A DNA stretch of 64,000 bases from Winogradskyella wandonensis (GCF_004346845.1 NZ_SMGI01000002.1:868001-932000); one strand, 5' to 3'. Counted from the stretch's first letter, positions 1-9,075 are shown. Notes: generated by a model not told the origin, from the letters alone. Program-made: numbers and translations.

Positions 1-1124
1 TCTTTGTCCAATAAAATGATTGAAGTTTTTACACCACTGTATGGATTAAAAACGCCAGCAGGTAAACTAACAACTGCATACAAATAGTTTTCAACAAGCA
101 TTTTTCTTAAATCTTTATAAGCGGTACCACCTTGAAAAATGATACCTTCAGGAACTATTATTCCAGCTCTTCCTTTTGGATTTAAATGCTCTGCGATATA
201 ATCTACAAAAAGCACTTCACTACGTTTACTATTGATTGTGAATTTTTTATGTGGTCTTATACCGCCTTTCGGACTCATAAAAGGTGGATTTGCTAAAATC
301 ACATCAAAATTTTCATTCCAACGTTCTTCACTGCTTAATGTGTCATATTCAAAAATGTGTGGTTCAGAAAAACCGTGTAAGTATAAATTAACCAAACTCA
401 ATCGCACCATATCTGGCGAAATATCATAACCTACAAAGTTTTGTATAAGTTTTTTGCGTTGGTCGGGTGTTAATTCGTTATTGTTTTTCTCTTTTATATA
501 CTTAAAAGCAGAAATTAAAAAACCAGCAGTTCCACAAGCTGGGTCCATAACAGTATCGGTTTTACTTGGGTCAACAATTGCTACCAAGAAATCAATAATG
601 TGTCTCGGTGTTCTAAATTGACCTGCATCACCTTGCGAACCCATTACTGAGAGCAAATATTCAAACGCATCACCTAATTTCTCACTATGCGTGTATTCAA
701 ATTCACCTATTGTTTTTAAAAATAGTTTTAAAGTTTCTGGGTCACGATATGGTAAATATGCATTATTGAAAATATCTCTAAACAATTGAGGAATGTTAGG
801 ATTCTTTTCCATACTCTCAATAGCTTCCGAATACAAACGCAACATTTCAGATGCGGTTACTTTAGTATCAAAAAGTCTATCCCAACTATAATTTGAAAAA
901 GGAATTGTGATTTCTTTTTCTTCATCTTTTGGGTCTGGAATTGTATAGTCCGAAAAGAATTTTGCTTTTCCACCTAAATCAATTGCTTCTTTATCCATAT
1001 CAGCCATAAACTTGTAAATTAAGCCTATGGTGATTTGCTCTATTTGAGCTTTTGGGTCAGGAAGTTTACCTACTAAAATGTCTCGGCAGTCGTCAATTCT
1101 TTTTTTTGTTATAGTATCTAACAT
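1..1124 (-). CDS. hsdM: Type I restriction-modification DNA methyltransferase subunit HsdM (partial, C-terminus outside window)
   Basis: The reading frame is open from an ATG at 1124 to the left edge of the window, about 374 codons, so the C-terminus is missing. It encodes an N6-adenine methyltransferase: the SAM-binding motif DPACGTAGF is at about residues 194-202 and the catalytic NPPF motif at 279-282. The region before residue 150 is helical and fits the HsdM N-terminal domain. HsdM works with HsdS to methylate the recognition site and with HsdR to restrict unmethylated DNA. It starts only 9 bases after the hsdR stop, so the two are almost certainly co-transcribed from hsdR to hsdM. A specificity subunit would be expected further left but is not in the window. 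The family call is firm; completeness of the system cannot be judged. Confidence 0.93.
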   Translation of the reverse strand, partial: MLDTITKKRIDDCRDILVGKLPDPKAQIEQITIGLIYKFMADMDKEAIDLGGKAKFFSDYTIPDPKDEEKEITIPFSNYSWDRLFDTKVTASEMLRLYSEAIESMEKNPNIPQLFRDIFNNAYLPYRDPETLKLFLKTIGEFEYTHSEKLGDAFEYLLSVMGSQGDAGQFRTPRHIIDFLVAIVDPSKTDTVMDPACGTAGFLISAFKYIKEKNNNELTPDQRKKLIQNFVGYDISPDMVRLSLVNLYLHGFSEPHIFEYDTLSSEERWNENFDVILANPPFMSPKGGIRPHKKFTINSKRSEVLFVDYIAEHLNPKGRAGIIVPEGIIFQGGTAYKDLRKMLVENYLYAVVSLPAGVFNPYSGVKTSIILLDK

Positions 1125-1133
1125 AAATTTCTT

Positions 1134-3665
1134 TTAAGCAGCAAACTGCTCTAGTTTTATATAATCTTTAATGTACACTGGAATCACTTCACGATATTTT
1201 GTTGCAACTGCCTTAAATTGTGAAATGGTCAATGTAGGATTGGTTTGTAATGCTTGAAAATCTTTCGTTTCTATTATTTTTCTAATGTCTTGGTCAACGA
1301 TATAGGCTTTAAAAAAATATTTCAAAGCTCTAATATTAATGTCATTTTCTTCTGGTGGATAAATAGAAATGAATTTATCAAATTCTTCTTCTAATAATTC
1401 ATCCTTTGATTTGAATTTTGGAATAATACCAAATACCTTTTCTACAACTTCACGAATAGAAACTTTTCTGTCAATTTTGGCTGCTTTTCGCAGTTTTTCT
1501 AAATTGAAATATTCTTCTGGTTTATCAAATATTTCTGCTTGAATATGGCTCACAACGTGTTCCCAATTTCCAAGTTCTACGTTCTTTTTTATGATATCAT
1601 CCATTGCGATTCTGTCTTCGAACTTCTTGAAAAGTTCTCTGTCAATTCGCATTCCTTCATACCCAATTTGTTCTTCATTAACCGTTAAAATTGGGTCTGG
1701 TCTTAAACTGTTGTATTTATCAATATCAATTCCGCCACCACAATTTTCACCTTTTCCGCTTTTAGGTTTTGGTAGTTTTAGTTTTTCGTCATAATCAAAT
1801 TTTTCTTCGAAATATTCGCAATTAGCAAAGAAGTCGAATAGTTTAAATACTTCTTTTTCTTCTTTTATTATTTCTACTTCGTTGAGTTCGTTTTTAAACT
1901 TGTGTGTAAACGTATGTTTACGAGTACCACGACCTTTTATTTGTACAAAATCAGCAGGACTAAATATTGGTCGCATCATACATAAATTAAGTAAATCAGG
2001 ACAATCGTAACCAGTTGTCATCATACCAACCGTTACACAAATTCTAGTTTTACCAGTTTTATAACCTTCTAACCAAGATGATTTTCCATTAAGGTTATTG
2101 TTTGTAAAATTGATAGTCATTTGTTGAGCATCACCAACTTGTGAAGTCACTTGAACTGCAAAATCTGAATTGTATTTGTTCGGATATAATTGTTCTGCGA
2201 ACTCGTTAAGAATTTCAGTGATTTTTCTTGCGTGATTTTGACTAACTGCAAAAATGATTGTTTTGCCAATTTCTTTTGTAATTGGGTCACGTAATGCATT
2301 TTCTAAAAACGTTTTACAGAAAACACGATTTGTTTTTTCTGAGAAAAACTTTTTCTCAAAATCTCTTGAAACAAAGGTTTCGGTTTCTTCTCCTTCTTCT
2401 GTTGTAATTGCAACAGAATAACCTTCGTCAGAAAGTAATTGTGTTGTTATTTCTGTTCTAGCATCTAAAACTCTTGGATTGATTAAGAAACCATCTTTAA
2501 CACCATCTAACAAAGAATATCGAAAAGTTGGGTCACCACCTTCGCAACCGAAGGTTGCATAGGTATCTCTGAGCAAACGCCTTTCGATTTCTCTTGGGTC
2601 GTTTTCTTTTACTTTATCAATATCAACACTTTTTAAATAATCTTTTGGTGTTGCAGTTAATCCCAATTTATAACCGTGAAAATATTCGAAAACAGCTCTT
2701 GCGTTACCAGAAATTGAACGGTGAGATTCATCCGAAATAAGCAAGTCAAAATCTGTTGGTTTAAACTCGTATCTGTATTTGTTGTCGAACATTAAAGATT
2801 GAATAGTAGTAACAACTATGTCTGCTTTTCTCCAATCGCTTTTATGTTCTTTGTAGATAAATGTTGTGTAATCTGGTTTAAGATAATTGGTAAATGCTTT
2901 CCAAGCTTGGTCTTCCAATTCCAATCTGTCTACTAGAAACAAAACTCTTCTTGCGTTTTGAGTTCTTAGAAAAAGTCGAATTACTCCAGCAGCAGTAAGT
3001 GTTTTTCCAGTTCCAGTCGCCATTTCAAAAAGAAAACGGTCTTTTTTGTTCGCAACTGCATTTTGTAATTTTTGAATTGCCTTTAATTGGTAATGTCTTA
3101 AAAATCGTAAACCATTATTCCAAACAAAGTCTTTACTGTCAATTGGATTTCCTTTCCATTCAGGTCTCTCTGCATAATCAGGCATTTGCACAATTGCGAT
3201 AAAATCATCTTTGATTTCTTCGTTAGCTAATGATGTTCTGTCAGGATTCCATTCTTTGATTGCACCAATTTCACTTGGCGAAGGAAATTTGTAAATCGGT
3301 TTGGGATTTCCCTTTTCTAAGTTCCAAAGGAAATGTACAATTCCGTTTGAAAGAATTATAAATTGTGCTCCAACTGTCTTTGCATATTTTCTAGCTTGTT
3401 CTTTTGCAACAAGTGGATGAAGACTTTCCTTTTTTGCTTCTAAAACGCAAATTGGTTTGTTGTTACTGTCAACAAGTAAAAAGTCTAAAGAACCAGACTT
3501 TACTTTTTCAAAATCATTTCCCCAAGCGTCAACTTCAGTTTGGGTGATTTTCACGTGATTTTCAAGTAAGATATTCGCAGAACCTTGCTCATTGTCAAAA
3601 AATCTCCATCCCGCTTCTTCGAGCAATTGGTTGATTTTTATTCTTGCGTGAGCTTCGTTGAACAT
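1134..3665 (-). CDS. hsdR: Type I restriction endonuclease subunit HsdR (EcoEI-like, DEAD/DEAH translocase)
   Basis: The 843-residue protein is the nuclease/motor subunit of a type I restriction system. Residues 61-78 hold a PD-(D/E)xK-type nuclease core (D61, then E76-A-K78). The helicase motor follows: Walker A ATGTGKT at 216-222, a DESH box at 312-315, the LTATP motif near 336-340 and a GRGTR arginine-finger motif in the second RecA domain. The length and the C-terminal region fit the shorter EcoEI/EcoAI-type HsdR rather than the roughly 1000-residue EcoR124 type; that subtyping is inference. hsdM follows 9 bases downstream. The ATG at 3665 lies just after the terminator of the preceding amidohydrolase gene, leaving little room for a separate promoter, so where transcription starts is unclear. 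Confidence 0.95.
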   Translation of the reverse strand: MFNEAHARIKINQLLEEAGWRFFDNEQGSANILLENHVKITQTEVDAWGNDFEKVKSGSLDFLLVDSNNKPICVLEAKKESLHPLVAKEQARKYAKTVGAQFIILSNGIVHFLWNLEKGNPKPIYKFPSPSEIGAIKEWNPDRTSLANEEIKDDFIAIVQMPDYAERPEWKGNPIDSKDFVWNNGLRFLRHYQLKAIQKLQNAVANKKDRFLFEMATGTGKTLTAAGVIRLFLRTQNARRVLFLVDRLELEDQAWKAFTNYLKPDYTTFIYKEHKSDWRKADIVVTTIQSLMFDNKYRYEFKPTDFDLLISDESHRSISGNARAVFEYFHGYKLGLTATPKDYLKSVDIDKVKENDPREIERRLLRDTYATFGCEGGDPTFRYSLLDGVKDGFLINPRVLDARTEITTQLLSDEGYSVAITTEEGEETETFVSRDFEKKFFSEKTNRVFCKTFLENALRDPITKEIGKTIIFAVSQNHARKITEILNEFAEQLYPNKYNSDFAVQVTSQVGDAQQMTINFTNNNLNGKSSWLEGYKTGKTRICVTVGMMTTGYDCPDLLNLCMMRPIFSPADFVQIKGRGTRKHTFTHKFKNELNEVEIIKEEKEVFKLFDFFANCEYFEEKFDYDEKLKLPKPKSGKGENCGGGIDIDKYNSLRPDPILTVNEEQIGYEGMRIDRELFKKFEDRIAMDDIIKKNVELGNWEHVVSHIQAEIFDKPEEYFNLEKLRKAAKIDRKVSIREVVEKVFGIIPKFKSKDELLEEEFDKFISIYPPEENDINIRALKYFFKAYIVDQDIRKIIETKDFQALQTNPTLTISQFKAVATKYREVIPVYIKDYIKLEQFAA

Positions 3666-3671
3666 GGTTTA

Positions 3672-3702
3672 AAGATAAAAAAAGCCCTTGTTTGCGCAAG
3701 GG
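3672..3702 (-). terminator. Terminator of the amidohydrolase gene
   Basis: On the minus strand the arms CCCTTG and CAAGGG (3697-3702 and 3685-3690) enclose a 6-base loop, followed by a run of seven T. The hairpin starts 20 bases past the amidohydrolase stop and ends just before the hsdR start, so it separates the two units. Confidence 0.7.
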
Positions 3703-3722
3703 ATAATTTTCTGGTTTCATTT

Positions 3723-5612
3723 TTATGATGGTATCCCATAAAAGTCATGCGGTGAATAGGCGCCGAGATTCAGATAATCGCGTGGATTGTCCCTGGCAAT
3801 TTGGTCAAATTCTTCTTCACTAAGCCCAGCGCGCATGTTTGCCAAAAGGTCTTTATCGCTATTATGGTTGCGCACCACGTAAAAATCGGAGCCGTACAAT
3901 ACCCGCTTTTTTAGTTTGGGATTGGTAAGTGTTTGTTTAAGCAATGGTAAAATAAAGTCGTCGTGCAATATGTAACTGATATCGGCATATACATTAGGGT
4001 ATTGTAACATCAGGCTACAGATAATAGAATACCAATCGACATGATTCCAAATAAAAGCAGGTTTACCAGGTTTTGGGTTTCCGTTTTTATCGGTTAAAAA
4101 ATGAATACCGTTATTAGGAAGAAGCACCAATTGCGAGGTGTAATTATCTCTATCGGCTTCCAAAAATTTGTTCCATTGGTCTTCACCTCCAAAATGGGCA
4201 AAACATAATTTTAGGTCGCTAAGTCCTTTACCGTCTTTTACAGTTTTGGCGTCGTCATCACAGTGAAACACCTTTCGCAGTTCTTGGCGGTAGGCTTCTT
4301 TTTCTTGTTGTGCTTTTTTAGTTTTGGTGGGTCCAAAATCATTAAGCTCATTAATCACTTTGTACAATAAGGTATTGTCTAATAAGCACAGATAGTTCAT
4401 GGGATGCGAGAAGTTATTGCAAAAGTCAATGTTCTTTACTTCGTTTAAGTATAGTGGCGTGTCTTTTTGTGCTTCGACATAGTCGGCGTCCAAGTCTATA
4501 TCGTAAGCAGTTACGGTATTGTCATCGCATTTGGTTTTTTCTACGCGGTTTATTTTACCTTCGGTAAATACGGGATGCTGGTCCCATTTTGGTTTTTTGG
4601 TGCCTCGGTAAAAAATTGTACCTCTAATACAATGCGTCATCACAGGAATGCCATGGTCTGCGGCGTATTTCCACAGGACCAAAAGCCGATGGTCAAACGG
4701 ATAATAGCCTAAGGCAGGATATATTTTTATACCTGCAATACCTGCTTTAAAATACTGTGCGACTTTACAGTTTTCGTCTAGTACAACCTTGCCATTGGCG
4801 TCTAAACTATAGTTAAAATAGGCTTTGTCCTGCATCCGTTCGGGATGCGCAAACATAAAAGGGAAGAAATGGTTATTGCTGTCCTTTTCCTTGATGTCTA
4901 TTAAATCTTGCATTTGCGTGTAGTAATCACCTGCAAACGCACCTGCTTTCATGTATTCCATATCCATAGGCAATACAACAAACTGCGTATTTTCAGGGTA
5001 TTGTTTTTTAAGTCTGTGATAAATGCCACTTTGGGTTTTGTACTTTGCAAATTCACCGATTTGTAGATAGCGGTTAAAAAGGGACACAAAGTCTTTTCCT
5101 GGTAAGACTTTAAATTGTTTCAATAGGCCTTTGAGCATATTTCTAACCGACTTAAACACAATAATGATAAGAATAAAGAGGCCAATTTGTGCCCATACAG
5201 ATTTAACTTCGAGCATTGTTCCGCTATTTTCTAGCCATTTAAATACCTTCCGCAGACCTTCTAAAAAGAGGTTGCTGTAGGTGGTATCAAAGTCCATGAG
5301 TGCTCGCCCAAAATAAAAGGTAATTAATACAAACAGGTAAATGTCTAGCAAGACTTTAATCGTGCCAATGACCCACATGCGCTTTAGCCATATCTCGATA
5401 CGATACCAGTCTTGCAGCCAATTTTTGTACCACGAACTGTACTTAAAAGGTTTTATCTGCTTGTTGTACCAACGCACCAATTGTATAACTCGTGTCATGG
5501 AAATAAACCAGGCAACAGGTCTAGGTACAAAGGTTCGCGCGAGATAAGGTGGCACGTGGTCTCCTGTAAAAATATGCGTGTGGCAATTAATAATTGGTGG
5601 TTTTTGTGGCAT
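3723..5612 (-). CDS. Amidohydrolase-family protein with a two-helix membrane insert
   Basis: The 629-residue protein carries the metal-ligand pattern of the amidohydrolase (TIM-barrel) superfamily: HTH at residues 11-13, a GIKIYP lysine at 296, HC at 327-328, AHFGG with H473, and GSD with D576. Unusually, the HxH strand is followed by an insertion of about 160 residues holding two strong hydrophobic stretches (about 80-106 and 139-158) plus basic and aromatic amphipathic segments; the barrel resumes around residue 205. An even number of helices would leave both parts on the same side of the membrane, so the barrel could still close. There is no signal peptide, so the catalytic part is probably cytoplasmic. 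It starts 21 bases after the outer-membrane-type gene at 5634-7229 and is probably co-transcribed with it. The substrate is unknown. The family call is good; the topology is inference. Confidence 0.8.
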   Translation of the reverse strand: MPQKPPIINCHTHIFTGDHVPPYLARTFVPRPVAWFISMTRVIQLVRWYNKQIKPFKYSSWYKNWLQDWYRIEIWLKRMWVIGTIKVLLDIYLFVLITFYFGRALMDFDTTYSNLFLEGLRKVFKWLENSGTMLEVKSVWAQIGLFILIIIVFKSVRNMLKGLLKQFKVLPGKDFVSLFNRYLQIGEFAKYKTQSGIYHRLKKQYPENTQFVVLPMDMEYMKAGAFAGDYYTQMQDLIDIKEKDSNNHFFPFMFAHPERMQDKAYFNYSLDANGKVVLDENCKVAQYFKAGIAGIKIYPALGYYPFDHRLLVLWKYAADHGIPVMTHCIRGTIFYRGTKKPKWDQHPVFTEGKINRVEKTKCDDNTVTAYDIDLDADYVEAQKDTPLYLNEVKNIDFCNNFSHPMNYLCLLDNTLLYKVINELNDFGPTKTKKAQQEKEAYRQELRKVFHCDDDAKTVKDGKGLSDLKLCFAHFGGEDQWNKFLEADRDNYTSQLVLLPNNGIHFLTDKNGNPKPGKPAFIWNHVDWYSIICSLMLQYPNVYADISYILHDDFILPLLKQTLTNPKLKKRVLYGSDFYVVRNHNSDKDLLANMRAGLSEEEFDQIARDNPRDYLNLGAYSPHDFYGIPS

Positions 5613-5633
5613 GCTACTCTGGTTTAGAATTCT

Positions 5634-7229
5634 TTAGTCAGCGGCTTCTTTTGGCGTGTTATTACTCCTAAATCTATTTACGAAAGAAGTCAAGTTAGTT
5701 GCATAGCCTACCATAAGTTGTGGGAATACACCGTCAGTTCCTGTATGATAGGTCATTCCAAGACTAGCGTAAATACCACCATCGGAGTTCTTAGGATTTG
5801 TGAGCCAGTAGAAATTGGCTTTTACATGCAATAAGTCACCTTTTTGATTAAGCACCATATCCTCGAAATCAGTTTCTCCCAAAAGAATTTGATCGCTAAA
5901 TTCAAAAAATTCGTAATTGAAATTTACATCAGCTCCAAAGTTGTTTTGTGGTCTAAATTCAAAATTTAAATAAGGTCCGTGACCTGTCGTAAAAACCTGT
6001 CCTTCAGTAACATTGTCTAAATTGTCAGTGACATCAGTAAATCGGTAACCAGTGCGGTAATAACTTCCTTTGTAGCCTAATGACGTGTTTAAGAACCAAC
6101 CTTTAGATTCATAGCTGATTAGGTCAAGGTAGATGTCGGCATTGATATTACGTTTGGTGTATAAGTCAAATTCATTAACATTTTCATTGTTTTGGAAGCC
6201 CATAAATCGCGTATCATCTTCAAAGCTATTGTTCAACGCCACAGATACAGAGGCAATAAATTGCCTTGTGGCTGTCCATTCACCCCAATTCCTTGTGTTC
6301 ATAGGCACTAATAGAGTAGCCTGTGCATTCAGTACCGAATTGCTATTGCTAGAGTTTAACCCTAGAACATCAGAATAAATTACACCAGTAAAAAAGTCAA
6401 AAAAGCGACGTTGCACGACAGGTTGGGAGCTCTTCTCTTTAGTTTCGGTAGATAATTCTACTTGGTCATTGGCAATGGAGTAATTAAAAAACTGATCCGA
6501 TTGAAAGTCAAAAACATCATTGTAATCGATCCATATTTCTTGACAATTACTAGTTGTGGCCGATACTCGCATTCCGTAATTATTAAACCATCGTAGTGGA
6601 ACACTAAAGCTGTTGTTCACAAAGATTAATCGCTCATTCTTGTAAGTAGCTTCTACATAAATGGATGAGGCTTTATTATTAAAAAATTGAACTAATGCAC
6701 GATTGAGCTTGATGGTTTGTGAACCATCTAAACTGGATTTTACTACCTGAATATCACTTCCTTCCTTACAATTCTTATGTGCATTTATTTTGCGTATAAC
6801 TGCGGTTTCATTCAGGCTTAATCGACCTGAATACTGGTCTTCGGCATTATCGATATCATTTAAAATCCTTTGTTCCTCTTGTAGTGCATCGCGCTTGCGC
6901 TGCAGGACTTTTTCTTTTATCGCCAGTAAACCGTTTTGTTGGTTTCCTAGATTATCATAAATATAATCCTCAGAAAACGTGGCATTCATAGTTTGTACGA
7001 TACCTTGTGCGAGAACACTTTTATCTACATCCCAACCGTATTCATCAGTTTTTCCAGTGGTATCCGCTAGCTTTATTTGAATGATAAAACTGTTGTCTTT
7101 AGACAGATAATTGAGTTGGTATACGGTATTACCTACTTTAACCGATTCTAGATATTGATATTTCTCCTCCTGGGCAAAAGAAATCGACACAAAAAAGACT
7201 AAACAAAGCGTTGCGAAAAGCGTTTTCAT
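5634..7229 (-). CDS. Secreted, outer-membrane-type protein of unknown function
   Basis: The 531-residue protein begins with a clear signal peptide (MKTLFATLCLVFFVSISFAQ). The N-terminal half contains a charged, probably helical stretch (about residues 105-130). The second half alternates hydrophobic and polar residues with many aromatic and Asn-rich turns, including strand-like segments such as YLDLISYESKGWFLNTSLGY, which fits an outer-membrane beta-barrel, although the C-terminal residue is not the usual aromatic. I do not recognise the family. It lies 21 bases upstream of the membrane amidohydrolase on the same strand, so a shared envelope function is possible but unproven. Alternative: a large soluble periplasmic beta protein. 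Confidence 0.6.
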   Translation of the reverse strand: MKTLFATLCLVFFVSISFAQEEKYQYLESVKVGNTVYQLNYLSKDNSFIIQIKLADTTGKTDEYGWDVDKSVLAQGIVQTMNATFSEDYIYDNLGNQQNGLLAIKEKVLQRKRDALQEEQRILNDIDNAEDQYSGRLSLNETAVIRKINAHKNCKEGSDIQVVKSSLDGSQTIKLNRALVQFFNNKASSIYVEATYKNERLIFVNNSFSVPLRWFNNYGMRVSATTSNCQEIWIDYNDVFDFQSDQFFNYSIANDQVELSTETKEKSSQPVVQRRFFDFFTGVIYSDVLGLNSSNSNSVLNAQATLLVPMNTRNWGEWTATRQFIASVSVALNNSFEDDTRFMGFQNNENVNEFDLYTKRNINADIYLDLISYESKGWFLNTSLGYKGSYYRTGYRFTDVTDNLDNVTEGQVFTTGHGPYLNFEFRPQNNFGADVNFNYEFFEFSDQILLGETDFEDMVLNQKGDLLHVKANFYWLTNPKNSDGGIYASLGMTYHTGTDGVFPQLMVGYATNLTSFVNRFRSNNTPKEAAD

Positions 7230-7323
7230 AATTCGTTGGTTTTAGGTTGATAATATTAAGAGCAAACACAACAGAACAACACACCCAAATTGAAGTGCTT
7301 GTGTTGTGTGCCAACAACGAATT
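7230..7323. repeat. Nested inverted repeats between the DUF2188 and outer-membrane-type genes
   Basis: Outer arms AATTCGTTG (7230-7238) and CAACGAATT (7315-7323) are exact reverse complements. Inside them is a shorter pair, ACAACAC and GTGTTGT. There is no T-run, so it does not look like an intrinsic terminator. It sits in the 5' region of the gene at 5634-7229 and could be a leader structure or protein-binding site; function unknown. Confidence 0.35.
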
Positions 7324-7392
7324 AAAATGTAAGTGATTGTAAATTAAATAGCTGACATAAAGCTATATAAAAAATCCTACACGAACAAAAAA

Positions 7393-7686
7393 TCAATCCT
7401 TAAAACTAATACGGTCTCTTATACCGCCACTTTCACGATGTATAATTACATCAGCTTTCTTTCTTTTGGCAATAGTTTTCGCTTTGTTAATCGCCGTAGA
7501 TTGTTTACGGTGTTTAGAGGTAATACGTGTGTTGCCTTCACGTCTTACAGCCCAACCATCTTCATAAGGCACAACATGTTGGTGCCATGTGCGGTTGTTG
7601 GATGCAGAGCCTGTCGAAGCACCAAAAGCTTCGAGAATAACCTTAATGATATCAACTATAGCTTTAGACCAAGACTTTGAAGGCAT
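7393..7686 (-). CDS. DUF2188 domain-containing protein
   Basis: The 97-residue basic protein has the DUF2188 pattern from about residue 34 to the end: WHQHVVPYEDGWAVRREG, then TAINKAKTIAKRKKADVIIH, then GGIRDRISF. This is a small widespread domain of unknown function, usually cytoplasmic. The first 33 residues form a separate short helical extension. At residues 22-27 the peptide ASTGSA is encoded by an 18-base sequence almost identical to one inside the gene at 9165, which looks like a captured intergenic repeat. It starts 10 bases after the aminopeptidase stop and may be co-transcribed with that gene. Confidence 0.8.
   Translation of the reverse strand: MPSKSWSKAIVDIIKVILEAFGASTGSASNNRTWHQHVVPYEDGWAVRREGNTRITSKHRKQSTAINKAKTIAKRKKADVIIHRESGGIRDRISFKD
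7603..7620 (-). repeat. 18-base repeat-like segment inside the DUF2188 gene
   Basis: On the minus strand this reads gcttcgacaggctctgca, encoding ASTGSA. It differs by one base from 10059-10076 on the plus strand, where it also encodes ASTGSA. The core resembles the cttcgac/gctcag palindromic repeats seen in noncoding positions at 35539-35600 and 48915-48939. Confidence 0.5.
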
Positions 7687-7696
7687 ATTTTAAAAA

Positions 7697-8989
7697 TTAT
7701 GAGTTCATCAAATCTTCAATCTCTTCAGCTTCAATTGGGATATTTCTCATAAGGTTAAAAGGCTCACCAGATTCTTGAACCACAACATCATCTTCTAAAC
7801 GAATACCAAAACCTTCGTCTGGGATGTAAATTCCTGGTTCCACAGTAAAAACCATATTGGCTTGCATTGGTTCGTGAAGCAACCCATAATCGTGGGTGTC
7901 TAAACCTATATGATGACTTGTACCATGCATAAAGTATTTTTTGTAGGCTGGCCAATCTGGGTTTTCGTTTTGTACATCGGCTTTATCCAAAAGACCAAGA
8001 CCCAATAATTCTGAAGTCATGAGTTTACCAACTTCTATATGATAGTCTTCCCAATACGCACCAGGAACGAGTAGCTTTGTCGCTTCGTTTTTAACACGAT
8101 TTACCGCATTGTAGACTTGCTTTTGTCGCTCTGTAAATTTCCCTGAAACAGGAATAGTACGGCTCATATCGCTACTGTAATTAGCATATTCTGCACCAAC
8201 ATCAAGCAGAATTAAATCGCCAGCTTTACATTGTTGGTTATTTTCAATGTAATGCAATACGTTAGCATTGTTTCCTGAAGCTATAATTGGTGTGTACGCA
8301 AAACCTTTAGAACGGTTGTTTAAAAACTCGTGCATAAACTCGGCTTCCAGATTGTATTCCCAAACACCAGGTTTAGTAAACTTAAGAATACGTCTAAACC
8401 CTTTCTCGGTAATATCGCAGGCTTTTTGCATTAAGTCTAATTCTATTTGGTCTTTTACAGAACGTAAACGTTGTAAAATAGGATTACTTTTGGCCACATT
8501 ATGCGCAGGATATTTGTCTTTTAGCCATTTGGTAAAACGGTCTTCGCGCGTTTCGGTTTCTACATTGGCACGGTAATGCTCATTAGTATTAATGTAAACC
8601 GTTTCGGCTTGGGTCATTAATTCAAATAGCACTTTTTCTAAATCTTGTAACCAATAAACCGTTTTTATACCAGAGGTTTCAAAGGCCTTTTCTTTAGTCA
8701 GTTTTTCGCCTTCCCAAACGGCAATATGGTCATTTGTTTCTTTAAGAAATAAGATTTCGCGATGTTTCGCTTTTGGACAATCTGGGTATAGCACCAAAAT
8801 ACTTTCTTCTTGGTCAACACCACTGAGGTAAAAAATATCACGATGTTGCGCAAAAGGCAATGTGCTATCTGCACTAACAGGATAGATATCGTTAGAATTA
8901 AAAACGGCTAAACTGTTTGGTTGCATTGCAGCCATAAAGTTTTTACGGTTTTTTATAAAAAGTTGGTGGTCGATTAAATCGTATTTCAT
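7697..8989 (-). CDS. pepP: Xaa-Pro aminopeptidase (aminopeptidase P, M24B)
   Basis: The protein removes N-terminal residues preceding proline. The N-terminal part matches the aminopeptidase P N-domain (FIKNRKNF, FNSNDIYP, FYLSGVDQEES). The C-terminal pita-bread domain carries the dinuclear metal ligands: LLDVGAEYANYSSDMSRT (two Asp), GTSHHIGLDTHD (His), VEPGIYIP (Glu) and IRLEDDVVV (Glu). I place the start at the ATG at 8989 (430 residues) rather than the in-frame TTG at 9058: the family starts here with MKYDLIDHQ, and a good promoter lies at 9046-9075, so the TTG would be within the promoter. No signal peptide; probably cytoplasmic peptide turnover. Confidence 0.93.
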   Translation of the reverse strand: MKYDLIDHQLFIKNRKNFMAAMQPNSLAVFNSNDIYPVSADSTLPFAQHRDIFYLSGVDQEESILVLYPDCPKAKHREILFLKETNDHIAVWEGEKLTKEKAFETSGIKTVYWLQDLEKVLFELMTQAETVYINTNEHYRANVETETREDRFTKWLKDKYPAHNVAKSNPILQRLRSVKDQIELDLMQKACDITEKGFRRILKFTKPGVWEYNLEAEFMHEFLNNRSKGFAYTPIIASGNNANVLHYIENNQQCKAGDLILLDVGAEYANYSSDMSRTIPVSGKFTERQKQVYNAVNRVKNEATKLLVPGAYWEDYHIEVGKLMTSELLGLGLLDKADVQNENPDWPAYKKYFMHGTSHHIGLDTHDYGLLHEPMQANMVFTVEPGIYIPDEGFGIRLEDDVVVQESGEPFNLMRNIPIEAEEIEDLMNS

Positions 8990-9045
8990 GAGTAATGATT
9001 TTCTGTCTGTTTGAACTAACGGTAGTGTGTAATTCGTAATCGTTT

Positions 9046-9075
9046 CAAAAATAAACAAACAAAGCCATAAGCAAA
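9046..9075 (-). promoter_or_regulatory. Bacteroidota-type promoter of pepP
   Basis: On the minus strand TTTG (9075-9072), an 18-base spacer and TATTTTTG (9053-9046) match the TTTG/TAnnTTTG consensus of the Bacteroidota primary sigma factor. It predicts a start point near 9040, about 50 bases before the pepP ATG. Confidence 0.65.

Noticed and set aside
1..3665. A wider defence island next to the restriction genes
   Set aside because: The genes to the right (amidohydrolase, outer-membrane-type protein, DUF2188, aminopeptidase) have no recognised defence domains; the left side is outside the window.
3666..3671. TATCTTTA just before hsdR as its promoter
   Set aside because: It is an imperfect match lying within the terminator tail a few bases from the ATG and would give an essentially leaderless message; no -33 element.
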